Positions 1-7,959 of a stretch of DNA of 15,886 nt are shown piece by piece. Each line of letters begins with the position of its first letter. Positions within the stretch are counted from its first letter, which is position 1. Position numbers and translations under genes: made by a program. The DNA is from Helicobacter sp. (GTDB taxonomy: Bacteria; Campylobacterota; Campylobacteria; Campylobacterales; Helicobacteraceae). Where the stretch lies: NCBI GenBank assembly GCA_029264655.1, contig JARHZY010000125.1, positions 1 through 15,886 of the forward strand, in the 5' to 3' direction. Below the pieces are notes generated by a model. That model worked only from the letters and a program-made list of their open reading frames with translations, ran no database searches and had not been told where the DNA came from.

Positions 1-1955
1 GATTTACATTCGAGAAATTCCCACATGCTGATTCTACGCTAACTACAGGAATGAAGTCTATTGGTGAAGTTATGGCAATTGGTGGAACTTTTAAGGAATC
101 TTTGCAAAAAGCAATGTGTAGCTTAGAAACAGGGATTTTTGGATTTAATGCTATCAGCAATGATCTAGAACTTATTAAAAAAGAGATTCGCCGTCCAAAT
201 GCTAACCGCTTGCTTTATATTGGTGAGGGTTTTAGACAAGGCATAAGCATTGATTCTATGTATGAGCTTTGCAAGATTGATAAATGGTTTTTGCATGAAA
301 TACAAGAAATTATTCAATCTGAATCCACTATCACAGCAGAAATTCTTAGTGATATACATATTATGCGTCAAATAAAAAGCTATGGTTTTAGCGATAAGAT
401 GATAGCCCATTTGCTCAAGATAAATGAAAACCTTGATATGAGTGAAGGAGAAGTATATCAAGCAAGGGTCGCTTTAGATATAAGGCATCACTATAATGAA
501 GTAGATACTTGTGCAGCAGAGTTTCCAAGCCTTACACCATATCTCTATTCTACAATTGGCAACTTTGAATCTATAAGTGGGCATACAGCTTATGTTGCTA
601 TTCCAGCAGATTCTACAAAAATCACTCATTCACCTACTTCAAGTCAGTATAACCACAATTTTTCTGCAAACCACCAAATAAGTAATACAATCCTAGAGTC
701 TAAAGATTCTAACAATACAGAATCCCCAAATATAAACTCTAACGCAGATGCAGTTTGTAATGAATTTGTAGATTACCAAGCACAAAATAAAGAAGTTAGC
801 TTAGAAGCAACTCAATATGAAGACTCCTGTAAAAACAGGCAAAAGGTAATGATTATTGGTGGTGGTCCTAACCGAATAGGTCAAGGCATTGAGTTTGATT
901 ATTGTTGCGTGCATGCAAGCTTTGCATTAGCAGATTTAGGTGTGCAAAGCATTATGTATAATTGCAATCCAGAAACAGTGAGCACAGACTATGATACAAG
1001 TGATATTTTATATTTTGAGCCTATTGATTTTGAACATGTTCGTGCAGTCATTGAAAAAGAAAAACCAGATGGTGTTATTGTGCATTTTGGCGGGCAAACA
1101 CCACTGAAGTTAGCAAATTCACTTGCAAAAATTAATGCTAAAATTATTGGCACAAGTGCTAAAGTTATTGATACAGCAGAAGATAGAGAAAAATGTGCCA
1201 CATTTATGCATACTTTAGGATTAAAGCAACCTGAAAATGGTATAGCTTATGAAAAAGAACAAGCTTATGCAGTAGCAAATAAGATTGGTTTTCCTGTGCT
1301 TGTGCGACCTAGCTATGTGCTTGGTGGGCGAGCTATGCGGATAGTGCAAGATGATGATGAATTAAAACACTATATGGACGAAGTTATTGCAGTAAGTGAT
1401 AGCTCACCGGTGCTTATTGATAAATTTTTAGAATATGCAATTGAGCTTGATGTAGATTGTATTAGTGATGGGGAAAGTGTATATATTGGTGCTATTATGG
1501 AGCATATTGAGGAAGCAGGCATCCATAGCGGGGATAGTGCTAGCTCCCTACCTACCTTAAATATTACAGAATCTATGTTACAAGAAATTGAGATAAATAC
1601 AGCTAAAATCGCTATAAAACTTGGTGTTATAGGGCTTATGAATGTGCAATATGCAATTTATAATGATGAGTTATATTTGATTGAAGTAAATCCTAGAGCT
1701 TCTCGCACAGTGCCATTTGCAAGTAAGGCTACAGGACTACCTTTAGCAAAAGTTGCTACCCGTGTTATGTGGAATTATGCAAAAAAAAATGTAAATACTA
1801 TAGCGCAAAATAGCATTCTTAAAGAAGCATTAGATTTTTATGATAAATATAATGTTGTTGTAGCAAGAGAATATACTATTACATTAGAATCTATGCAAGA
1901 TAAACAAACAAACACACCGCATAGCACTATTGAAAGGTATGTGGCCATACATTAA
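1..1955 (+). CDS. carB: Carbamoyl-phosphate synthase large subunit, 5'-truncated by the window and frameshifted before its C-terminus
   Basis: CarB joins bicarbonate, ammonia (from glutamine via CarA) and two ATP into carbamoyl phosphate for arginine and pyrimidine synthesis. The frame is already open at base 3, where F-T-F-E-K-F-P precedes the conserved MKSIGEVMAIG (51 on), so the gene starts before the window. Counting from the Met at 51, the end of the first synthetase half is followed by VDTCAAEF (151-158), an Asn/Ser-rich linker of about 95 residues (169-264; about 15 in E. coli), then the second half: GGGPNRIGQG (270-279), NPETVSTDYDTSD, RPSYVLGGRAM, the HSGDSA stretch, and the ATP-grasp end EVNPRASRTVPF. 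Reading then runs through a poorly conserved stretch and stops at TAA 1953-1955, before the conserved HYYSVKES...PFNKLPGAD part, which lies in another frame. Family assignment is certain; whether the gene is functional is not. Confidence 0.95.
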   Translation, partial: FTFEKFPHADSTLTTGMKSIGEVMAIGGTFKESLQKAMCSLETGIFGFNAISNDLELIKKEIRRPNANRLLYIGEGFRQGISIDSMYELCKIDKWFLHEIQEIIQSESTITAEILSDIHIMRQIKSYGFSDKMIAHLLKINENLDMSEGEVYQARVALDIRHHYNEVDTCAAEFPSLTPYLYSTIGNFESISGHTAYVAIPADSTKITHSPTSSQYNHNFSANHQISNTILESKDSNNTESPNINSNADAVCNEFVDYQAQNKEVSLEATQYEDSCKNRQKVMIIGGGPNRIGQGIEFDYCCVHASFALADLGVQSIMYNCNPETVSTDYDTSDILYFEPIDFEHVRAVIEKEKPDGVIVHFGGQTPLKLANSLAKINAKIIGTSAKVIDTAEDREKCATFMHTLGLKQPENGIAYEKEQAYAVANKIGFPVLVRPSYVLGGRAMRIVQDDDELKHYMDEVIAVSDSSPVLIDKFLEYAIELDVDCISDGESVYIGAIMEHIEEAGIHSGDSASSLPTLNITESMLQEIEINTAKIAIKLGVIGLMNVQYAIYNDELYLIEVNPRASRTVPFASKATGLPLAKVATRVMWNYAKKNVNTIAQNSILKEALDFYDKYNVVVAREYTITLESMQDKQTNTPHSTIERYVAIH

Positions 1956-2560
1956 CACATAAAATATGGACTCATAAAGCACTCCACTACTATAGTGTAA
2001 AAGAATCAGTCTTTCCTTTTAATAAATTACCTGGTGCTGATTTATTGCTTGGACCAGAAATGAAAAGCACAGGTGAAGTTATGGGAATTGGGTATAGTTT
2101 TGCTCTTGCTTTTGATAAAAGCCAAAGTGCATGCAAAAATCCGCTACCACAACAAGGAAAAATTTTTATCTCATTACGCAATAGTGATAAAAAGCATGCA
2201 GCTAATTTAGCAAAAACACTTTATGCACTAGGATTTGAGATTGTAGCAACGCTTGGCACGCATAAGATTCTAAGTGAAGCAGGCATACAAGCTACTGCTG
2301 TGCTTAAAGTAAGTGAAGGCAGACCTCATATTAATGATATGATTGCTAACCATGAAATTGCTATGGTGATTAATACAAGTAGCAATAAGGCAAAACCCGA
2401 TGCAAAACTTATTCGAGAAGCAGTATTGCGTGCTAATATCCCTTATTTTACAACAATATCTGGTGCAAAAAGTGCTGCTATTGCTATGCAGGCAAGCATT
2501 CAAGATAAAAAAGCTTCCCATGATAATGCAAAATCATTACAAGATTACTTAACGCAATAG
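1934..2560 (+). pseudogene. carB: C-terminal part of carB (MGS-like allosteric domain) in the -1 frame
   Basis: This frame carries the rest of CarB. After a TGA at 1931-1933 it reads through HYYSVKESVFPFNKLPGAD and LLLGPEMKSTGEVMGIG, a clear continuation of the second synthetase half, then the methylglyoxal-synthase-like domain that binds UMP/ornithine-type effectors in E. coli (KIFISLR, GFEIVATLGTHKIL, EGRPHINDMI, VINTSS). It ends with a normal stop at 2558-2560. The join must lie between 1934 and 1953, where both frames are open, and needs a -1 shift (one base missing). I see no slippery heptamer there, so programmed frameshifting is unlikely. A real mutation or a base-calling error fits better. 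Internal starts (TTG 2045, ATG 2060) lack a Shine-Dalgarno sequence, so separate translation looks weak. If real, the protein loses about 200 residues including allosteric control. Confidence 0.85.
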
Positions 2561-2709
2561 TTCATAGTATCCAATAGGGATAACAATATCTGTGCTATCC
2601 TTATTTGTAAATATACAATTTTACTATATAACATATTACAAAACTATTGTTATAGTATTGAAGCTTTAGAGAAGTCGCAGAAAATTACATTTTTTTGTAT
2701 ATTTTATTT

Positions 2710-2737
2710 TATAATTATGCTTGTAAAAAAAAGAAGG
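2710..2737 (+). promoter_or_regulatory. Promoter -10 and RBS of pyrG
   Basis: A perfect TATAAT (2710-2715) sits about 30 nt before the pyrG ATG, in a 184-nt gap after carB. It is followed by an A8 run (2725-2732) and the ribosome-binding site AAGAAGG (2731-2737), 7 nt from the start. There is no clear -35, which is common for the main sigma factor of Campylobacterota. It would drive pyrG, recJ and the pseudouridine synthase gene. Confidence 0.5.
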
Positions 2738-2744
2738 TGCATAT

Positions 2745-4355
2745 ATGAATACAAAATATATCTTTGTTACAGGTGGCGTATTAAGCTCACTTGGAAAAGG
2801 AATCTCATCATCATCTATTGGGACATTATTAAAACATGCAGGCTTTTCTGTGTCAATTTTAAAAATTGATCCTTATATTAATGTTGATCCGGGCACAATG
2901 AGCCCACTTGAACATGGTGAAGTTTTTGTTACTGCTGATGGTGCAGAAACTGATTTAGATATTGGGCATTATGAACGTTTTTTAAATACAAGTTTTTCTC
3001 GTAATAATAATTTTACAACAGGGCAAATCTATCTCTCTGTAATCGATAAAGAACGTAAAGGTGAATATCTTGGTAAAACAATCCAAATTGTCCCCCATAT
3101 TACAGATGAAATTAAAGTGCGTATAAAACGTGCTGGCGATGGGTTTGATGTTTTAATTGTTGAGCTTGGCGGCACAGTTGGGGATATTGAGGGTATGCCA
3201 TATTTAGAGGCAATGCGACAACTCAAACATGAAAAAGGCATGCATAATGTATTAAGCATACATGTAACACTTGTGCCTTATGTGCGTGCAGCTGATGAGC
3301 TAAAAACAAAGCCTACACAACATAGCGTGCAAGAATTACGACGTATAGGTATTAGCCCTCAAATTATTATTGCACGTTCTGAAGTGCCACTTGCAAAAGA
3401 CACAAAACAAAAAATTGCACTTGCATGTGATGTTGATACTGATAGTGTTATTAGTGCAGAAGATGCAAATACAATTTATAAATGCCCGATTAATTTTATG
3501 AGTGATGGAATCTTAGCACCACTTTCACGCATTTTGCAGCTTGATATTGCACCTGATATGCATGAATGGGATTTACTTGTAAAAAAGATTCTCTCTCCAA
3601 CAAAACAAATCCGCATAGGCTTTGTAGGAAAATATCTTTCGTTAAAAGAATCATATAAATCTTTACTTGAAGCACTTACGCATGCAGGAGCAAATTTAGA
3701 TACGAAAGTAGAGATCGATTTTTTAGATTCTGAACATATTGAAGTGGAGCATTTACAAAATCTTGATGGTATATTAGTGCCGGGTGGTTTTGGTGAGCGG
3801 GGGATACAAGGTAAGATTTTTGCTATCCAATATGCACGCGAACAAAAAATACCATTTCTTGGAATCTGTCTTGGCATGCAACTTGCATTAATTGAATTTG
3901 CACGCAATGTGTTGCAGCTTCCAGATTCTAATTCTACCGAATTTGACAAAGCATGCAAAAATCCTATTATCTATATGATTGAAGATTTTATGGATGCACA
4001 AGGCAATAAACAAGTAAGAACACATAATTCACCACTTGGTGGCACGATGAGGCTTGGTGAATATGAATGTTTTTTGAAGCCAGCAACAAAGATTGCATAT
4101 GCCTATAACCATGCAAATGTTGTGCGAGAGAGACATAGGCATCGCTATGAGGCAAATCCAAAATACCGCCCTTTATTTGAAGAACAAGGTTTGCTTATTA
4201 GTGGGGAATGCAATGGATTGATTGAAACAATAGAATTGCGAGAGCATCCATTTTTTGTTGGTGTGCAATTCCATCCTGAATTTACTTCAAGATTACAGAA
4301 TCCTAATGCAATTATTGTTGCTTTTGTGCAACAAGCCCTCGCATATCGTAAATAG
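2745..4355 (+). CDS. pyrG: CTP synthase (glutamine-hydrolysing)
   Basis: PyrG aminates UTP to CTP with ATP and glutamine, the last step of pyrimidine nucleotide synthesis, in the cytoplasm. The 536-residue product is near the usual 545. The N-terminal synthetase domain (about 1-265) opens with KYIFVTGGVLSSLGKGI (4-20; P-loop) and has KIDPYINVDPGTMSP (40-54), HGEVFVTADGAETDLDIGHY (57-76) and ELGGTVGDIE. The class I glutamine amidotransferase domain (about 290-536) has GILVPGGFGERG (342-353), the nucleophile Cys375 in GICLGMQ, and His510/Glu512 in QFHPEFTSR. All key residues are present. The ATG has a good RBS. The stop lies 8 nt before recJ, and the stop codon forms part of a hairpin that covers the recJ RBS. 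From memory the pyrG-recJ pairing is also seen in H. pylori and Campylobacter. Confidence 0.98.
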   Translation: MNTKYIFVTGGVLSSLGKGISSSSIGTLLKHAGFSVSILKIDPYINVDPGTMSPLEHGEVFVTADGAETDLDIGHYERFLNTSFSRNNNFTTGQIYLSVIDKERKGEYLGKTIQIVPHITDEIKVRIKRAGDGFDVLIVELGGTVGDIEGMPYLEAMRQLKHEKGMHNVLSIHVTLVPYVRAADELKTKPTQHSVQELRRIGISPQIIIARSEVPLAKDTKQKIALACDVDTDSVISAEDANTIYKCPINFMSDGILAPLSRILQLDIAPDMHEWDLLVKKILSPTKQIRIGFVGKYLSLKESYKSLLEALTHAGANLDTKVEIDFLDSEHIEVEHLQNLDGILVPGGFGERGIQGKIFAIQYAREQKIPFLGICLGMQLALIEFARNVLQLPDSNSTEFDKACKNPIIYMIEDFMDAQGNKQVRTHNSPLGGTMRLGEYECFLKPATKIAYAYNHANVVRERHRHRYEANPKYRPLFEEQGLLISGECNGLIETIELREHPFFVGVQFHPEFTSRLQNPNAIIVAFVQQALAYRK

Positions 4356-4380
4356 AGGTAAGTATGGATTGTCCCTCTAT
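4352..4380 (+). promoter_or_regulatory. Hairpin over the recJ ribosome-binding site (possible translational coupling)
   Basis: ATAGAGG (4352-4358) and CCTCTAT (4374-4380) form a perfect 7-bp stem with a 15-nt loop. The left arm holds the pyrG stop codon (TAG 4353-4355) and the recJ Shine-Dalgarno GAGG. The loop holds the recJ ATG (4364). Ribosomes finishing pyrG would open the stem, so recJ translation may depend on pyrG translation. The inverted repeat is seen; its role is inferred. Confidence 0.4.
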
Positions 4381-6229
4381 AGATATACCAACATATACAG
4401 AAAAACAAACTATAGAAACATTTAAAAATAGTTTGCAAATCTTTACACATATTGATGAAATAGCACATATTTTACGCATACGTTTTAATGACTTTGCATT
4501 CCATGCACTCAAAGATATACCACATCCACAAGCACTCTATAATAATATGGAAGCAAGCCTGCTTGTATGCCAAAGTATATTGTGTAATGAAAAAATTGTT
4601 ATTGTTGGTGATTATGATGCTGATGGAATATGTGCAACTTGCATTATGCTTGATTTTTTTGAGCAACTCTCTTATACAAATGTTGCCTTTGCAATGCCAA
4701 ATCGCTTTAAACATGGGTATGGTTTTAGTAAGAAATTATTCCATGAAATCATACAAAATCACCCCGATGTACGTGTTATTATCACCGTAGATAATGGAAT
4801 AAGTAGCTTTGAAGCAGGTGCTTTATGTAAAGCCAATAATATACATTTTATTATTACAGACCACCATACACTTGAGGTTGATAGCAATGGAGAGACAAAG
4901 ATTCCGCCTTGTGATTTTTTAATTAATCCACAACAACAACATTGCACATTTCCTTATAGAGATATTTGCGGTAGTTTAGTAGCTTGGTATTTTTGCTGTG
5001 CATTAAAAATCAATATGCAAACAATTTGTAAAGATCCACATATTGTTTTTGAAACATTAAAACATGCGCAAGCAAATACACCAACACTACATTATAAAAC
5101 AATTCGTATGCATACACATACCTATATGCAACATCTCTCACAAATACGCATGGAAAGCTTTTTATTACTTGTTGGTATTGCTATTATTGCTGATGTAATG
5201 CCATTAAATGCTATTAACCATACTATCTGCCGATATGCCCTCAAACATATTCCTCAAAGTAAGCGATGTGCATTTCAGGTGCTTATAGAACATTTAAAAT
5301 GCAGTATCGATTCCCAAACACTTGGCTTTCGACTCATTCCATTACTCAATGCAGCAGGTAGGATTAGCGATGGTAAAATTGCTCTTGAATTTTTACGTTC
5401 AAAATCGCTTGCAAAAGCAAAAAGCTATTTAAAACAACTAAAAGAACTTAATGCACAACGCAAATATTTGCAAGATGAGGTAACCAATCAAGCATTCCAT
5501 GCACTCACACAAATACCACAGAATGAAAATATGCTATGTGCTGTGGGTGATAATTGGCATGAAGGGGTGCTTGGTATTGTTGCAGGTAAAATGGCTGATG
5601 AGTTTCAAAAACCATGCTTTGTGCTGACAAATATCAATGGTGTTTGTAAAGGAAGTGGTAGGAGTTATGGTGATGTTGATTTAATTGCAAGTATGCAAAG
5701 AATAGGACATTTAATGCAACGTTATGGTGGGCATGTGGGTGCTGTTGGATTAGAAATAAAAGATTGTAATATAGAATCTTTTATTAGAGCTTTTGAACCA
5801 ATTATATATGATGGAGAAAAAAGAGAGAATGTATTGGGTATGCTACAAACACATTTAATCACACATGAACTCTTAGCATGTATTGAAAGTTTTGAGCCTT
5901 TTGGAAATGGAAATCCATTGCCAAAATTTTTTATTGAAATGCCAATACTTGGTTGGCGAAAAACAGGACAAGGATTCATCGAGTTTCAATTGCAATATAT
6001 GGATAATAGAAGTATTAAAGGTATGTTTTTTAGTCCAAAATACGCACAGCATGATTTTTGTATAGGCGATATATTGCAATTTCGTGCAACAATAGGGCTT
6101 GATTTTCAGCCATACTATGGCACACATAAAGCACAATTACACACATCAAATTATGCAGTAAATACAAACAAACAACATCTTATGTTGATTATTGATAAAA
6201 TCTATGGGCTTCAAAACAATTCACTATAA
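4364..6229 (+). CDS. recJ: Single-stranded-DNA-specific 5'-3' exonuclease RecJ
   Basis: RecJ degrades single-stranded DNA 5' to 3' in recombination and mismatch/base-excision repair. The 621-residue protein (E. coli 577) has the DHH-family motifs in order: DYDADG (83-88), TVDNG (141-145), ITDHHT with the DHH at 166-168, the IADVMPL motif, NAAGR, then the DHHA1 part with WHEGVLGIVAGK, GSGRS and RYGGHVGAVG (about 451-460). All metal-binding motifs are present. A C-terminal OB-fold-like part follows (PLPKFFIEMP to the end). The extra length lies mainly around residues 210-260, between the DHH motif and IADVMPL, and is Cys/His/Met-rich without recognisable features. Start: ATG 4364 with GAGG 6 nt upstream, inside the hairpin described separately. 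Its last 26 nt overlap the next gene. Confidence 0.95.
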   Translation: MDCPSIDIPTYTEKQTIETFKNSLQIFTHIDEIAHILRIRFNDFAFHALKDIPHPQALYNNMEASLLVCQSILCNEKIVIVGDYDADGICATCIMLDFFEQLSYTNVAFAMPNRFKHGYGFSKKLFHEIIQNHPDVRVIITVDNGISSFEAGALCKANNIHFIITDHHTLEVDSNGETKIPPCDFLINPQQQHCTFPYRDICGSLVAWYFCCALKINMQTICKDPHIVFETLKHAQANTPTLHYKTIRMHTHTYMQHLSQIRMESFLLLVGIAIIADVMPLNAINHTICRYALKHIPQSKRCAFQVLIEHLKCSIDSQTLGFRLIPLLNAAGRISDGKIALEFLRSKSLAKAKSYLKQLKELNAQRKYLQDEVTNQAFHALTQIPQNENMLCAVGDNWHEGVLGIVAGKMADEFQKPCFVLTNINGVCKGSGRSYGDVDLIASMQRIGHLMQRYGGHVGAVGLEIKDCNIESFIRAFEPIIYDGEKRENVLGMLQTHLITHELLACIESFEPFGNGNPLPKFFIEMPILGWRKTGQGFIEFQLQYMDNRSIKGMFFSPKYAQHDFCIGDILQFRATIGLDFQPYYGTHKAQLHTSNYAVNTNKQHLMLIIDKIYGLQNNSL

Positions 6230-7895
6230 TATAACACAACCAATAAAAGCAACACATTTTTTATTGCAATGTGGTTATAGCAAAAAAGAAACACAAAAAC
6301 TACTTGATAAAAGACGCGTGCAACAGGGTAATACCATAATACAAAAAAGCGATATACTTACGCAAGGCAATGTAGCAATCCATACTTTTATCCCAAACGA
6401 TATTCATTTACTTCCTTTTTTTGCTTGTGTGCCACCTACACATAAGCTAGCCTATAATAATGAAGCAATACCCATAAAAATAACAGAGCAACCGCCTTAT
6501 TTTTGTCTTTTTAATAAACCTTCAAAACTTTTAACTCACCCAAAAAATCTTGATGATTCTAAAAGTTTGCTTGATGCATTGCGTTACCATTTTGGCATGG
6601 ATTCTAATCCTTGTCATAGACTTGATTATGAAACAAGCGGGCTTTTGCTTTGCAGTCTTGATAAAAAAAGTGAAACTATATTAAAAAATCTATTTTTAGA
6701 GCATAAGGTTAAGAAAACCTATCTTGCTATAGTGCAAGGAGCAATAACGCAACCAATAATGATAGAATCAGCAATTACTTTTACAAATGATTTTGGGAAT
6801 CTTTGTATTCAAGGTAAAGCAGAAAACCTAAATATAACGCATATTACAACAGAACAAATCCATACAATACAAGATAATTTTATACAAGAAAACACACATA
6901 ATAAAGCTACTAGCATACTTGTTCCATTGCAGATATTTCAAGATTTTTCAGATCTATCACATTATCTTTATAGCAAACATAATCCATTCTTTACACCACA
7001 ATATCATGATAATATCTCTACGCACACTATAAAAAAGTATATAAAAAATCCTTATAATATTATAATACAACATAAATATTTTTGGGATACACATATACTT
7101 GAAGAAACCTATCATACTTTCTTATTGTATTTGCAAGTAATGCCAAGTATAGATTATAAGAAAACTACTAAAGTAGATTCTAAGTATTATGAAAAATTAT
7201 ATGGATACCCTTATAATGAATATAATCCTATAACAACAAAACATAATTTTGCCACACAATCAAAAACTAAGCAAAATGATAAGCAATACACTTTAGTAAA
7301 ACTTATGCCACTTAGTGGCAAAACACACCAATTACGCATCCATACTGCAAGCATACAACACCCAATCTTAGGAGATACGCTTTATGGATTGCATGCTACT
7401 ATTGCAAGTTTTTTTCTTGATATACAAAGTAAAAGAGTAAAACATACTATAGAATCTTATCTTTATGACAATGTATCACAATTACGCCATGAAGCCATAG
7501 AACAACATATCTATATGCTACATAATTTACACCAACACAAAAGCATAACACAAAAACTCTTTTATGGTATATCCTGCCAATATATATTACAAAAATACTC
7601 TATACAGCAAGTCTTACAAAAAGATGCGATATGCCAATATGCAACTATGCCATATCGATTTATAGCAATCCATCTAAGTTATTGCATGATGCCTTGTTTC
7701 TTTTCACATGCTCCATGTAATATGCAAGATGAGCATGCATTTTTTACTTTTTTACTTTTTTATTATGCCCTACCCAAGCAACAAGCAAGAATTGTGCAAG
7801 ATATGCGGCTTTATTATTGTGGCACAGAGCGACTCTTATTGCATGCTAGTAAAATTGAATTATTAAATAAAAGCTTTATTTGCCCAAATAGCTAA
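6204..7895 (+). CDS. RluA-family pseudouridine synthase with two large insertions
   Basis: The likely role is isomerising specific uridines in rRNA (or tRNA) to pseudouridine. Numbering from ATG 6204 (563 residues), an S4-like RNA-binding region lies at about 15-65 (THFLLQCGYSKKETQKLL). The catalytic signature HRLDYETSG is at 138-146, with catalytic Asp141. It is followed by KKTYLAIVQG and the second signature LSGKTHQLRIH plus HPILGDTLYG (370-395). Relatives are usually about 250-330 residues. Here roughly 115 extra residues lie at 244-360 and about 140 at 397-537, before what looks like the normal final RLLLHASKIEL. Both additions are rich in Tyr, His, Ile, Lys and Asn. No Shine-Dalgarno is visible; the start overlaps recJ by 26 nt, suggesting coupling. 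A TTG at 6192 is the alternative start. The exact target uridine cannot be told from sequence. Confidence 0.88.
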   Translation: MGFKTIHYNITQPIKATHFLLQCGYSKKETQKLLDKRRVQQGNTIIQKSDILTQGNVAIHTFIPNDIHLLPFFACVPPTHKLAYNNEAIPIKITEQPPYFCLFNKPSKLLTHPKNLDDSKSLLDALRYHFGMDSNPCHRLDYETSGLLLCSLDKKSETILKNLFLEHKVKKTYLAIVQGAITQPIMIESAITFTNDFGNLCIQGKAENLNITHITTEQIHTIQDNFIQENTHNKATSILVPLQIFQDFSDLSHYLYSKHNPFFTPQYHDNISTHTIKKYIKNPYNIIIQHKYFWDTHILEETYHTFLLYLQVMPSIDYKKTTKVDSKYYEKLYGYPYNEYNPITTKHNFATQSKTKQNDKQYTLVKLMPLSGKTHQLRIHTASIQHPILGDTLYGLHATIASFFLDIQSKRVKHTIESYLYDNVSQLRHEAIEQHIYMLHNLHQHKSITQKLFYGISCQYILQKYSIQQVLQKDAICQYATMPYRFIAIHLSYCMMPCFFSHAPCNMQDEHAFFTFLLFYYALPKQQARIVQDMRLYYCGTERLLLHASKIELLNKSFICPNS

Positions 7896-7897
7896 TT

Positions 7898-7911
7898 TTA
7901 CTATATAGTAA
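7898..7911. other. Perfect 14-bp palindrome between convergent genes
   Basis: TTACTATATAGTAA reads the same on both strands and lies 2 nt after the pseudouridine synthase stop, in the 64-nt gap before the pflA stop. Being AT-rich and without a loop, it is a poor hairpin. It may be a weak bidirectional termination site or a protein site, or simply chance. Nothing else in the gap looks like a terminator. Confidence 0.25.
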
Positions 7912-7959
7912 TATACTTATTAGAATCTTCAAGCACTAGGCTATATTGCCATTTAGAGA

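Noticed and set aside
1934..1953. Programmed -1 frameshifting in carB
   Set aside because: No X-XXY-YYZ slippery heptamer or strong following hairpin in the only interval where both frames are open.
2575..2601. Inverted repeat AGGGATA...TATCCTT after carB as a terminator
   Set aside because: Only about 7 bp with a G-T pair, a 13-nt loop and no T-run after it.
3476..3958. 160-codon minus-strand frame inside pyrG
   Set aside because: Shadow of the well-conserved pyrG frame; Cys/Ser/Pro-rich and without an RBS.
4488..4790. 100-codon alternative plus frame inside recJ
   Set aside because: Overlaps the conserved DYDADG region in another frame; no independent support.
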